Part shown: piece after piece, positions 37,668 to 45,831 of the stretch
How the letters are laid out: the number at the start of each line of letters is the position of its first letter
Position numbering within the stretch: position 1 is the stretch's first letter
NCBI RefSeq assembly: GCF_004114935.1
Contig: NZ_CP022221.1
Coordinates: forward strand, 4,361,001-4,425,000
Direction of reading: 5' to 3'
Source: Bradyrhizobium zhanjiangense
Lineage (GTDB): Bacteria > Pseudomonadota > Alphaproteobacteria > Rhizobiales > Xanthobacteraceae
DNA length: 64,000 bases
The notes under the pieces: generated by a model
The model's database searches: none
Seen by the model: the letters and a program-made list of their open reading frames with translations, nothing else
What the model was told of the DNA's origin: nothing
Translations under genes and position numbers: made by a program

Positions 37668-38705
37668 ATGGAATCCGCAATTCCTCTGCATCTCGAGGCC
37701 CCGCGCACGCGCCACAAGCGCGTGCCGGACGACTATCAGCCGCCATATCCGTCGTTCGTGGCGCGCTACAAGCCTGCCGTCGGCCGCGTCGTGATGGCCT
37801 ATTGCGGCGTGCAATATCGCGGTGAGGCGCCGGCAGCGACGGGTGCGTTGAAAGAAATCGCAGGGCTCTTCGCTGCGGAGAACGGTCCATCACATTGGGA
37901 CCGCGCGCATTATGTCGATCGGTCCGGCCATGAGAACGTCGTCTCGGTCGCTTATTGGGACGACATTGCGCGCTTCGATGCCTGGTTCGCACCGGCGCGA
38001 GAGGCCTGGACCGGACGACAGCGAGACGGCATCGGCACCTTCATCGAGGTGCTGAGGCCCATTGTGGCGCGGCACGAGACGCTGTTCTCCTCGCCTGACC
38101 GGCCCGAGGGGGTTGCCGCAATCGCCGGCGGCATGAGCGGCGAGGTGCAGGAGCACGCTTATTGGGGCGGCATGCGCGACCGTATCCCGCTGTCTCAGAC
38201 CGATGCGATGGCGCCCGGCGGCGCACCGGAGCTGATCCGCGACGGCGCGCGGCTGCGCGTCGTGGCGCACGACAATCTCTGCCTGATCCGCTCCGGGCAG
38301 GACTGGAGCGATACCGAAGCGTCCGAGCGCAAGCTCTATCTCGACGACGTCGAGCCGGTGCTGCGCGAGGGCATGGACTTCCTGCGCGACGACGGCCTCG
38401 GCATCGGCTGCTACGCCAACCGCTACATGCGCGTGCTCGCGGCTGACGGCAGCGTCAGCGAAAAGTCCTATGGCCAGAGCTGGTGGAAGAGTCTCGCTGC
38501 GCTCGAACGCTGGGCGGAGTCTCATCCGACCCATGTCAAGATCTTCGGTGCGGCGATGAAATATCTGTCGACGCTCGGGCCGTCAGCCAAGCTGCGGCTC
38601 TATCACGAGGTGACGGTGGCCGCTGCCGACGAGCAGTTCTTCGAATATCTGAACTGCCATCCGAAGACGGGCATGCTGGCGGCGGTGGAGACTGTCGGCG
38701 CCTGA
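37668..38705 (+). CDS. Aldoxime dehydratase (haem enzyme)
   Basis: The 345-residue product matches phenylacetaldoxime dehydratase (Oxd). It dehydrates aldoximes to nitriles with a haem b. By position, H289 (HPTHVKIFG) is the proximal haem ligand and H313 (LRLYHEV) the distal catalytic histidine, while S209 (CLIRSGQDW) and R170/R172 (GMRDRIPL) lie where OxdA has its catalytic Ser219 and Arg178. WWKS and the C-terminal CHPKTGML are also typical. GAGGGGAGGG precedes the ATG. Together with the nitrilase it forms an aldoxime-nitrile-acid pathway. Confidence 0.92.
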   Translation: MESAIPLHLEAPRTRHKRVPDDYQPPYPSFVARYKPAVGRVVMAYCGVQYRGEAPAATGALKEIAGLFAAENGPSHWDRAHYVDRSGHENVVSVAYWDDIARFDAWFAPAREAWTGRQRDGIGTFIEVLRPIVARHETLFSSPDRPEGVAAIAGGMSGEVQEHAYWGGMRDRIPLSQTDAMAPGGAPELIRDGARLRVVAHDNLCLIRSGQDWSDTEASERKLYLDDVEPVLREGMDFLRDDGLGIGCYANRYMRVLAADGSVSEKSYGQSWWKSLAALERWAESHPTHVKIFGAAMKYLSTLGPSAKLRLYHEVTVAAADEQFFEYLNCHPKTGMLAAVETVGA

Positions 38706-38709
38706 CAGG

Positions 38710-39348
38710 CTAGGTCACGCAATGGCCGAGCAGCTCGGGATGTGCGGCGCAGATGTGGTGCGCGCCGGCCTCCTTTAGCTCGGCCTCGCTGCCATAGCCG
38801 TAGAGCACGCCGATGGCGGTCATGCCGTTGGTGCGGGCACCGACCACGTCATGGCTGCGATCGCCGATCATGATGGCGCGCTGCGGATCGACGCTGGCCT
38901 GGTCGAGCGCATAGCGGAGCAGGTCGCGCTTGTCGACGCGGGTGCCGTCGAGCTCGGAGCCGAACACGCGTTCGAAATACGGTTTCAGGCCGAAATGATC
39001 GACGATGCGCGTGGCGTAGACCGCAGGCTTGCTGGTCGCCACGAACATGCGCTGACGTGTCGCTGCGAGCGTCGACAATGTGTCCGTAATTCCGCTGTAA
39101 GCCTCGTTCTCGAACAGGCCGATGTCGCTGAAGCGCTCGCGATAGAGCAGGAGCGCGCGGTCAGCGAGTTCATCGGTCCCGGTGAGCCTCTTGAGGCTGG
39201 CATGCAGCGGAGGGCCGATGCACCAGGTCAGTTCGTCCTCGCTCGGCACCGAAACGCCGAGCCGTTCCAGCGCGTACTGGATCGAGCGGGTGATCCCGGG
39301 CTTCGGGTTGGTCAGCGTGCCGTCGAGATCAAAAAAGATTGTCACCAT
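38710..39348 (-). CDS. HAD-family phosphatase
   Basis: The 212-residue protein begins with FFDLDGTLTNPKPGI (HAD motif I with nucleophile D7 and D9), then FVATSKP (motif II Thr) and IMIGDRSHDVVGARTNGM (motif III/IV aspartates), with a helical cap domain in between. It resembles phosphoglycolate phosphatases or pyrophosphatases (Gph/PpaX group). The start at 39348 gives the family's usual beginning. It is convergent with the aldoxime dehydratase gene, with four bases between the stops, and divergent from the lytic transglycosylase gene. Confidence 0.9.
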   Translation of the reverse strand: MVTIFFDLDGTLTNPKPGITRSIQYALERLGVSVPSEDELTWCIGPPLHASLKRLTGTDELADRALLLYRERFSDIGLFENEAYSGITDTLSTLAATRQRMFVATSKPAVYATRIVDHFGLKPYFERVFGSELDGTRVDKRDLLRYALDQASVDPQRAIMIGDRSHDVVGARTNGMTAIGVLYGYGSEAELKEAGAHHICAAHPELLGHCVT

Positions 39349-39437
39349 CGGAGCGGGACCTGCGTTGATACTGCCGCTCGTTGCTAGTTGGCTGGGGTTC
39401 CAAGTCAAGGTCCGAATTGTCCGATAGCGTCAATGCC

Positions 39438-40391
39438 ATGCGAATAGCTCGGGTTATCGCTGTCTTGTGCCAGGCCCTCGTGCTGTCGCCGGCGCTGGCG
39501 GAGGAGGCGCCTCCGCCCGTCGTGCCTCCGAATGCCGAGGAACCCGCGAAGCCGGCGGAGAAACCGAAGGACGCCCGCGAGAGCGACACGCGGGAGTCGC
39601 TCTGCCTGATCATTGAGGCGGCGGCGCGCGAGGCCAATCTGCCGCTGGAGTTTTTCGCCCGCGTGATCTGGCAGGAAAGCCGCTTCCAGTCCGACGCGGT
39701 CGGACCGGTGACCCGCAACGGCGAGCACGCACAAGGGATCGCGCAGTTCATGCCGAGCACTGCAAGCGAGCGCGGGCTGCTCAATCCGTTCAATCCGGTG
39801 CAGGCATTGCCGAAGTCGGCGGAGTTCTTGAACGAGCTGCGCAACCAGTTCGGTAATCTCGGCCTTGCGGCGGCCGCCTACAACGCAGGTCCGCGCAGGG
39901 TGCAGGAATGGCTCGCTGGCACGGGACCGATGCCGGAGCAGACCCGCAACTACGTCTTCGCCATCACTGGCACGAGCGTCGATGCCTGGGCCAAGGCAGG
40001 CAGCGCCGGCAAGGGCCCGCCGAGTTCACCGCCGACGAGCTGCCGCGATCTCATGGCGTTGCTCAAGCGTGCGCCCAACCCGTTCGTGGCCGAACTCGAG
40101 CAGCATGTCGAGCTTGCCGCCGCAAAGGTCTGGGGCGTGCAGCTCGCCGCCGGCTTCGACCGCAACAGGGCGCTGGCGATGTATTCCCGCGCGGTCACGC
40201 GGCTGAGCGCGGTGATCGGCGACCGCGATCCGAGCTTGCTGAGCTCAGTGATGCGCAGCCGCGGCACACGCGCCTTCTATCAGGTGCGCATCGGTGCCGA
40301 CACGCGCGCCGAGGCGGATGATCTGTGCAATCGTATCCGCAAAGCGGGCGGTGCGTGCTTCGTGCTGAAGAACCGCGGTGTGAGTGGGTAG
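39438..40391 (+). CDS. Lytic transglycosylase (SLT) with SPOR-like end
   Basis: The 317-residue product has a signal sequence (IARVIAVLCQALVLSPALAEE), a proline/glutamate-rich linker and an SLT domain with E80 in IWQESRFQSDAVGP, then AQGIAQFMPSTA and NLGLAAAAYNAGPRRVQEWL. It cleaves the glycan strands of peptidoglycan with formation of 1,6-anhydro ends. The last 35 residues (AFYQVRIGADTRAEADDLCNRIRKAGG) resemble a SPOR repeat that binds septal peptidoglycan. The ATG at 39438 begins the signal. Confidence 0.9.
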   Translation: MRIARVIAVLCQALVLSPALAEEAPPPVVPPNAEEPAKPAEKPKDARESDTRESLCLIIEAAAREANLPLEFFARVIWQESRFQSDAVGPVTRNGEHAQGIAQFMPSTASERGLLNPFNPVQALPKSAEFLNELRNQFGNLGLAAAAYNAGPRRVQEWLAGTGPMPEQTRNYVFAITGTSVDAWAKAGSAGKGPPSSPPTSCRDLMALLKRAPNPFVAELEQHVELAAAKVWGVQLAAGFDRNRALAMYSRAVTRLSAVIGDRDPSLLSSVMRSRGTRAFYQVRIGADTRAEADDLCNRIRKAGGACFVLKNRGVSG

Positions 40392-40395
40392 GGCT

Positions 40396-40503
40396 TGTCA
40401 TTCCGGGGCGCGCCTCTTGGCGCGAGCCCGGAATCCATCGGGCCGCAGAGATCGTGGTGAAATGGATTCCGGGCTCGCGACTTTGTCGCGCCCCGGAATG
40501 ACG
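40396..40503. repeat. Palindromic intergenic repeat, family C, copy 1
   Basis: The element begins TGTCATTCCGGGGCGCGCC, has inner arms CCCGGAATCCAT and ATGGATTCCGGG, and ends CGCCCCGGAATGACG. It lies 4 bp after the transglycosylase stop and 56 bp before the azlC start. Another copy is at 62242. Confidence 0.9.
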
Positions 40504-40559
40504 TCGGCGGGTGCCCCGCGCCACGTGCGCATGCCAGCCCCGCCGCGGGCTTTCTTGAC

Positions 40560-41357
40560 GTGCGTCGCCGTATCGCCCGTTATGAGGCACGATTCCTCTC
40601 CTCGACCAAACCTCCCGTGGCGCTTCCTCCGCTCGATTCACCTCAATGGCAAAGCTCCTGGCGCGCCTTTGCGTGGGGGCTGTGCTCGATCACGCAGACG
40701 ATCCTCACCATCGTGCTGTTCGTGACCTATCTCGGCATCGGCGCGCTCGCCCACGACACCCATTTCAGCCTGCTCTGGGCGCTCGCCTCGACGTTGTTCG
40801 TCTGGGCCGGTCCCGCGCAGATCATCCTGATCACCACGCTCGGCTCGGGTGCCACCATCATCCAGTCGGCGATCGCGGTCACCGTCAGCGCCATCCGCCT
40901 GTTTCCGATGGTGGTCTCGGTGCTGCCGTTGATGCGCACGCCGACGACGAAACGGCGCGAGCTGATCTTCGCTGCGCATCTCACCGCGGTGACGCTGTGG
41001 GTCGAATGCCACCGCTTCCTGCCGCTTGTGCCGCGCGAGCGGCGCATCGCCTTCGTCCACGGGCTCGGCTGTGGCTTAGTCTCGGTGTGCCTCTGCGCCA
41101 ACACGGTTGGCTATTTCCTCGCCGCCAATCTGACGCAGACGCTTGGCGCGGCGATTCTGCTGCTGACTCCGCTGTCTTTCCTGTTCTCGACCGCACGCAA
41201 TAGCCGCGAGGTCGCTGATGTCGTCGCATTGACGCTCGGAATCTTGCTCTATCCGCTGGCGGCGAAAATGAACTCGGGCCTCGACATCCTCGTTAGCGGC
41301 GTCGTGGCTGGCACGATCGCCTATGGCGTGCATTGGTGGCGGGAGGTGCGCGCATGA
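40560..41357 (+). CDS. azlC: AzlC-family branched-chain amino-acid exporter, large subunit
   Basis: The 265-residue product has about five to seven hydrophobic segments and the AzlC core: AWGLCSITQTILTIVLFVTYLGIGALAH and FVWAGPAQIILITTLGSGAT. With the small AzlD subunit it exports branched-chain amino acids and analogues such as azaleucine. The frame starts with GTG at 40560; the first in-frame ATG is well inside the protein, so the GTG is the best start despite a weak site. The stop overlaps azlD through ATGA. Confidence 0.88.
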   Translation: MRRRIARYEARFLSSTKPPVALPPLDSPQWQSSWRAFAWGLCSITQTILTIVLFVTYLGIGALAHDTHFSLLWALASTLFVWAGPAQIILITTLGSGATIIQSAIAVTVSAIRLFPMVVSVLPLMRTPTTKRRELIFAAHLTAVTLWVECHRFLPLVPRERRIAFVHGLGCGLVSVCLCANTVGYFLAANLTQTLGAAILLLTPLSFLFSTARNSREVADVVALTLGILLYPLAAKMNSGLDILVSGVVAGTIAYGVHWWREVRA

Positions 41358-41704
41358 GCTTTTCGCAGCTCATCGGCGAATGGCATGCGCTCGCCGTGCT
41401 CTTCGTCGCCGGCGTCGTTCCCAACCAGATCTGGCGCATGCTGGGTCTGTGGTTCGGCGGCGGTATCGATGAGGGCTCCGAACTGCTGGTCTGGGTGCGG
41501 GCGGTCGCGACCGCGATCCTGGCCGGCGTCATCGCCCAGATCGTGGTCGAGCCGCCAGGGGCGCTTGCCAGCGTGCCGGATATCTTGCGCTATGGCGCGG
41601 TGGGAGCGGGGCTCGTCGTCTTCCTGCTGACCCGCCGCGCGATCTTTGCCGGCGTGGTCACGGGCGAAGTCTTCATGCTGGTCGGCAAGTGGTGGTTGGG
41701 CTAA
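41354..41704 (+). CDS. azlD: AzlD-family small subunit
   Basis: The 116-residue protein has about four short hydrophobic helices (EWHALAVLFVAGVVPNQIWRMLGL, AVATAILAGVIAQIVV, YGAVGAGLVVFLLTR) and works with AzlC as a two-subunit exporter. The ATGA overlap with azlC couples their translation. Its length fits AzlD. The next gene follows after 31 bp. Confidence 0.88.
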   Translation: MSFSQLIGEWHALAVLFVAGVVPNQIWRMLGLWFGGGIDEGSELLVWVRAVATAILAGVIAQIVVEPPGALASVPDILRYGAVGAGLVVFLLTRRAIFAGVVTGEVFMLVGKWWLG

Positions 41705-41735
41705 AACCGCCGGCGAACAGCAAGGAACAGGAAAT

Positions 41736-42227
41736 ATGGTTCGCGAACAGGAGCTCCGCGAGGGCGAGGTCGCCATCGAACTGCCGCCCGCAGAGGATGC
41801 CGGCCTCGTCTTCATCGGCCGCATCCGCACGCCCTGGACGTCGCGGCTGGAGACGCCGCGGCAGGGGCGTCACGACGGCCCGGTGTGCCGGCTCGAAATA
41901 TTCGAGCCGTTCGTGCCGGCCATCAAGGGCGTCGATTTCTACAGCAACCTCGAAGTGCTCTACTGGCTCGACAAGTCGCGCCGCGACATCATCCTGCAGA
42001 GCCCAAAGAACAACGAGAAGACCCGCGGCACCTTCTCGCTACGCTCACCGGTACGGCCCAATCCGATCGGCACCTCGATCGTGAAGCTGGTCGGCATCGA
42101 GGGCAATGCGATCCTGGTGCGCGGACTCGACTGCCTCGACAACACGCCGCTGATCGACATCAAGCCGGACCGTTGCGAGTTCACGCCCTTGGCGGCGCCG
42201 CAGAAGGGCGACTTCGAGACGGAGTGA
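41736..42227 (+). CDS. trmO: TrmO/TsaA-family tRNA methyltransferase
   Basis: The 163-residue protein carries the TsaA/YaeB core: FIGRIRTPWTSRLETPRQG, LEIFEPFVPAIKGVDFYSNLEVLYWLD, then RGTFSLRSPVRPNPIGTSIVKL and DCLDNTPLIDIKPDRCEF. TrmO methylates N6-threonylcarbamoyladenosine at position 37 of tRNA with SAM. It lacks the long C-terminal extension of E. coli TrmO, so the assignment to the exact reaction is less sure. AAGGAACAG precedes the ATG at 41736. Confidence 0.85.
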   Translation: MVREQELREGEVAIELPPAEDAGLVFIGRIRTPWTSRLETPRQGRHDGPVCRLEIFEPFVPAIKGVDFYSNLEVLYWLDKSRRDIILQSPKNNEKTRGTFSLRSPVRPNPIGTSIVKLVGIEGNAILVRGLDCLDNTPLIDIKPDRCEFTPLAAPQKGDFETE

Positions 42228-42238
42228 AGTCTCTCCTC

Positions 42239-42327
42239 CGTCATTGCGAGGAGCCCTTGCGACGAAGCAATCCAGAGGACGTCTCCGCGGAAGCAGTCTG
42301 GATTGCTTCGCTTCGCTCGCAATGACG
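42239..42327. repeat. Palindromic intergenic repeat, family A, copy 3
   Basis: CGTCATTGCGAGGAGCC, core arms GCAATCCAGA/TCTGGATTGC and GCTCGCAATGACG. It lies 11 bp after the trmO stop and is the first part of a three-element mosaic (A, then D, then a piece of C). Confidence 0.92.
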
Positions 42328-42340
42328 AGCAGGAGCCAGC

Positions 42341-42409
42341 GTAGCCCGCATGGAGCGAAGCGGAATGCGGGGACAGTCCCGGATTGCGCTTCGGTCCATC
42401 CGGGCTACG
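42341..42409. repeat. Palindromic intergenic repeat, family D, copy 1
   Basis: GTAGCCCGCATGGAGCGAAGCG on the left pairs with CGCTTCGGTCCATCCGGGCTAC on the right. The element lies 13 bp after the family A copy and runs straight into a family C fragment. Confidence 0.88.
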
Positions 42410-42429
42410 GGGCGCGCCCCGGAATGACG
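42409..42429. repeat. Family C repeat fragment
   Basis: GGGGCGCGCCCCGGAATGACG matches only the right end of family C (compare 40490-40503). The rest of that element is missing, so this is a truncated copy joined to the family D element. It ends 11 bp before the HIT gene stop. Confidence 0.75.
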
Positions 42430-42440
42430 AGCGGAGAGAT

Positions 42441-42869
42441 CTACCCCGCCTTCAACGCCGCCATCAGCTTGGCCGCGTGCTCTTCCAGCACCTTCGCGTC
42501 TTCCTTGCGGCTCGCGGGCGGCAGCATGGCGACGCCGTCGCGGCGCGGCATCACGTGCATGTGGAGATGAAACACCACTTGTCCGCCGGCGGGCTCGTTG
42601 AACTGCTGCACGGTGATTCCGTCGGCTTCGAACGCCTTCATCGCTGCCGCCGCGATCTTGTGCGCGCCGCGGGCGACATGGGCGAAGTCGTCCGGTCTGA
42701 TGTCGAGGATGTTGCGGGCAGCGGCCTTCGGGATCACCAGCGTGTGGCCAGGCACGCGCGGCATGATGTCGAGAAAGGCGAAGACGTGCTCGTCCTCGTA
42801 CACCTTGTAGCAGGGCAGCTCGCCGCGCAGGATCTTTGCGAAGATGTTGTTGGTGTCGTAGGCGGTCAT
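42441..42869 (-). CDS. HIT-family nucleotide hydrolase
   Basis: The 142-residue protein has the HIT triad H101-L-H103-M-H105 (VVFHLHMHVMP), the family start NIFAKILRGELPCYKVYEDEHVFAFLDI and the PGHTLVIPK segment. It is of the Hint/PKCI type that hydrolyses adenosine phosphoramidates or dinucleoside polyphosphates. The start at 42869 matches the family length. It lies downstream of the GNAT-like gene on the same strand with 60 bp between. Confidence 0.92.
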   Translation of the reverse strand: MTAYDTNNIFAKILRGELPCYKVYEDEHVFAFLDIMPRVPGHTLVIPKAAARNILDIRPDDFAHVARGAHKIAAAAMKAFEADGITVQQFNEPAGGQVVFHLHMHVMPRRDGVAMLPPASRKEDAKVLEEHAAKLMAALKAG

Positions 42870-42929
42870 GCTAGCTCCTCGGCGGCTCCTCGAGATTTTG
42901 CGCTTACTGTCACCAGCAACGGCGAGGCG

Positions 42930-44171
42930 TCAAGGCGCCTCGTCGGCGCCTTTGCGGAACGGGCCGAGCTCGGCGAGTTCGCGTCCGGCTTCCGCAACAT
43001 AGGCGCGCTCGCGCTTGAGGTAGTCGTCGATGGCGCGCCGCAGGCCCGGATCGGCGATGAAGTGGGCGGAATAGGTCGTCTTCGGCAGGTAGCCGCGTGC
43101 GATCTTGTGCTCGCCCTGTGCGCCGGCCTCGACGTGCCGGAGGCCGCGCTTGATGGCGAAATCGATCGCCTGATAGTAGCAGACCTCGAAATGCAGGAAC
43201 GGATGATGCTCGACCGCGCCCCAGTTGCGGCCGAACAGCGTGTCTGAGCCGATGAAGTTGATCGCGCCCGCGATCCAGCGATTGTTGCGGCGGGCCATCA
43301 CCAGCAGCACGTCCTCGCTCATTGTCTCGCCGATCAGCGAGAAGAACTCGCGCGTCAGATACGGCCGGCCCCATTTGCGCGAGCCGGTCTCCATGTAGAA
43401 TTCAAAGAACGCGTCCCAGGCATCCTCGGTGATGTCTTTGCCCGTGAGCCAGTGGATGGTGATGCCGGCGGCGAGCGCATCGCGTCGCTCCCGCTTGATC
43501 GACTTGCGGTGGCGCGAGTTCAGCGTCGCCAGGAAGTCATCGAAGCTGGCAAAGCCGTCATTATGCCAGTGGAACTGCTGGTCGGTGCGCTGGAGGAAGC
43601 CGTGCCCGGCGAGCAGCTTCCATTCGGCCTCGCGGGCGAAGGTGACGTGCACCGAGGAGGCCTTGCTGACCCCGCACAGCGCCACCAGCCCGCTCGCCAG
43701 GGCCTCGGTGATCCGCCCGCGGTCGACCCCGTCGCGGACCAGCAGACGCGGTCCTGTGGCCGGGGTGAACGGAACCGAGACCTGGAGCTTGGGATAGTAG
43801 CGCCCGCCGGCGCGCTCATAGGCGTCCGCCCAGCCGCGGTCGAAGACATATTCGCCCTGCGAGTGCGACTTGAGATAGCAGGGCACTACGCCGGCGACGC
43901 TACCGCCGAGCTTGGCCACGAGATGCCGCGGTCCCCAGCCGGTGCGGATCGTCGCTGAGCCCGATTTCTCAGCGGCGGAGAGAAATGCGTGTGAGACGAA
44001 CGGGTTATAGGCCGACTTTAAGAGACCGGCGGAATCGCCTGGAAGGGCGGATGAGGTTCCCGTGCTATTCCCATTGCAGGCCTTGCCGGGATTGGCGCAG
44101 GCGTCCCAATCCTCCGGTGCCACTTCGCCAATCGAAGGTACGGCCTCGAGCGTGATTTCGGATGATGCCAT
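42930..44171 (-). CDS. GNAT-like / FemAB-type acyltransferase (COG3146)
   Basis: The 413-residue product matches the family formerly called peptidogalycan biosynthesis or DUF482: YNPFVSHAFLSAAEKSGSA, YVFDRGWADAYERAGG and SRHRKSIKRERRDA near the middle, and FGRNWGAVEHHPFLHFEVCYYQAIDFAI toward the end. A GNAT-like fold that transfers an acyl or amino-acyl group is probable, but the substrate is not established. The start at 44171 was chosen since upstream sequence lies in a palindromic repeat (44226). Confidence 0.82.
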   Translation of the reverse strand: MASSEITLEAVPSIGEVAPEDWDACANPGKACNGNSTGTSSALPGDSAGLLKSAYNPFVSHAFLSAAEKSGSATIRTGWGPRHLVAKLGGSVAGVVPCYLKSHSQGEYVFDRGWADAYERAGGRYYPKLQVSVPFTPATGPRLLVRDGVDRGRITEALASGLVALCGVSKASSVHVTFAREAEWKLLAGHGFLQRTDQQFHWHNDGFASFDDFLATLNSRHRKSIKRERRDALAAGITIHWLTGKDITEDAWDAFFEFYMETGSRKWGRPYLTREFFSLIGETMSEDVLLVMARRNNRWIAGAINFIGSDTLFGRNWGAVEHHPFLHFEVCYYQAIDFAIKRGLRHVEAGAQGEHKIARGYLPKTTYSAHFIADPGLRRAIDDYLKRERAYVAEAGRELAELGPFRKGADEAP

Positions 44172-44225
44172 CGTCCCCAAGATCGTGCATTGCAGCAGCG
44201 ACTTCAAGGGTGGGGAACGCCTCTC

Positions 44226-44364
44226 TCGTGCCCCGGACGCAGCGCAGCGCTCCTTCAGCGGGGCGCTGCAGAGCCGGCGCCCTTGTGGCAGCACGTTCGC
44301 GGAGGGATGGGTCCCGGCTCTGCGCCGCAACGCTTGGAGCGTTGCAGCTTGTCCGGGACACGAC
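44226..44364. repeat. Palindromic intergenic repeat, family E, copy 1
   Basis: The element begins TCGTGCCCCGGACGCAGCGC, contains GGGTCCCGGCTCTGCG with an inverted CAGAGCCGG partner on its left side, and ends TTGTCCGGGACACGAC. It lies between the GDPD gene stop (44384) and the GNAT-like gene start (44171). A second copy is at 60286. Confidence 0.85.
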
Positions 44365-44383
44365 CGCGTTCGCATGCCGCACC

Positions 44384-45130
44384 CTACGGCACGAACCCCT
44401 CGAAGATCATCTGATCCGCATATTGACCGACCCGCGTCCGCTGCTCCGGCGTGCGCACGGTCCAGCCGAGCAGGGCGCAGCCGAAGACGTTGCGGGCAAT
44501 CCAGGGGGCGGGGGCCGGCAGGTGGTCGACTTTGAACGCTACGAAGTGGGGCTGGGTCTGGAAGCCGTGACGCAGGTACAGCATGCTGTCGCGCTGCGCC
44601 TGGGTCAGCTTGGCCCAGTACTCGTCCTCATAGGTCCGCTGCGCGACGATGCCGCGCGGGCGGGAGGGCAGCAACTCGCGCAGTGCCAGCACCTGGTCGG
44701 GATCGAAGGACATGCCGACAGCGGGACCGTCGTAGGACGCCAGCACCTCGGCCATCCGCTTCACCAGCTTGCGGTCGCCGCCAAAATGGCTCTTCACCTC
44801 GATCACCAGCGGTACCCGGCCGGCGACCAGGGCGCAGAGGTCGCCGAGCGACATCATCCGCTCCGGCGTGTCCTTGAACTTGATGGCTTTCAACTCGGCC
44901 GCGGTCTTCTCGATCACCTCTCCGGTGGCCTCGGTGAGGCGGCCGAGCGCATGGTCGTGATGCACCATGGCCTCACCGTCGGCGGAGAGCTGGATATCGA
45001 CCTCGATCGAAAAATTGCCTGCGATCGCGGCCTGGACCGCGCCCGGCATGTTTTCCACGATGCCGCGCGAAATGTCATGCAGGCCGCGATGGGCGACCGG
45101 CCGGGCTATCAGCCAATCCGGAGCGCGCAT
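44384..45130 (-). CDS. Glycerophosphodiester phosphodiesterase family protein
   Basis: The 248-residue protein carries the GDPD signature AHRGLHDISRGIVENMPGAVQAA with H14, the metal-binding EVDIQLSADGEAMVHHDH, and VIEVKSH in the middle. Such enzymes split glycerophosphodiesters into glycerol-3-phosphate and an alcohol. No signal peptide is visible, so it is probably cytoplasmic. The next gene upstream on the strand (RidA) ends 5 bp before its start, so the two form an operon. Confidence 0.9.
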   Translation of the reverse strand: MRAPDWLIARPVAHRGLHDISRGIVENMPGAVQAAIAGNFSIEVDIQLSADGEAMVHHDHALGRLTEATGEVIEKTAAELKAIKFKDTPERMMSLGDLCALVAGRVPLVIEVKSHFGGDRKLVKRMAEVLASYDGPAVGMSFDPDQVLALRELLPSRPRGIVAQRTYEDEYWAKLTQAQRDSMLYLRHGFQTQPHFVAFKVDHLPAPAPWIARNVFGCALLGWTVRTPEQRTRVGQYADQMIFEGFVP

Positions 45131-45135
45131 TCGTG

Positions 45136-45603
45136 TCAGGCGACCTCGAACACGCCATCGACCTCGACCGCCGCGTCGGCAGGCAGCGAGGCGACCCCGA
45201 CGGTGGTCCGGGCATGGCGGCCCTTGTCACCGAAGGCCGCGACCATCAGGTCGGAGGCACCGTTCAGCACCTTGGGCCCGTCCAGGAAGTCGGGCGCCGA
45301 GTTGATGAAGCCGCCGAGGCGGACCACGCGCACGACCTTGTCGAGGTCGCCGAGCGCGGCCTTGACCTGGGCCAGCAGGTTCACCGCGCAGCCGCGGGCG
45401 GCCGCAGCGCCGTCTTCGATCGAGACGCCGGCACCCAGCTTGCCCTTGGCGATCAGCTTGCCGGCAGGATCGAAGCAGACCTGGCCGGAGACGAACAGCA
45501 AATTGCCGGTGCGCACGAACGGGACATAGTTGGCGACGGGAGTGGGGGCTTCATGCAGCTTGATGCCTTGTTCCGCCAGTTTCTGCTCGACTGTGCCAGC
45601 CAT
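45136..45603 (-). CDS. RidA-family deaminase (copy 1)
   Basis: The 155-residue protein has the YjgF/RidA fold: NLLFVSGQVCFDPAGKL, RGCAVNLLAQVKAALGDLDKVVRVVRLGGFI and RTTVGVASLPADAAVEVDGVFEV. RidA proteins hydrolyse reactive enamine/imine intermediates. The conserved Arg of active members corresponds to R135 or so in HARTTVG. GAGGTCGAAC precedes the ATG at 45603. It is co-oriented with the GDPD gene and the start is 228 bp from the divergent eipB. A second, shorter RidA protein is at 46882. Confidence 0.9.
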   Translation of the reverse strand: MAGTVEQKLAEQGIKLHEAPTPVANYVPFVRTGNLLFVSGQVCFDPAGKLIAKGKLGAGVSIEDGAAAARGCAVNLLAQVKAALGDLDKVVRVVRLGGFINSAPDFLDGPKVLNGASDLMVAAFGDKGRHARTTVGVASLPADAAVEVDGVFEVA

Positions 45604-45831
45604 GTTCGACCTCGTTGTCCAAGAATTCATCTGCCCCGACGCCTCTGGAGGCCGACGGTCCTGTTTCGCTCATCGTGCCGCCACATGCAAGCAACCGAAG
45701 GGGACTGCATTTTGTTGAGGCAGGGGAGGAGGTTCAACACGCGAGCCGCAACTTTACGTGAAACGGCCTCAGTTGCGACGCAATGGATCGGTCATTAAAA
45801 TGTCGAATCTGCGCTTCCCCAGGGAATAGAC

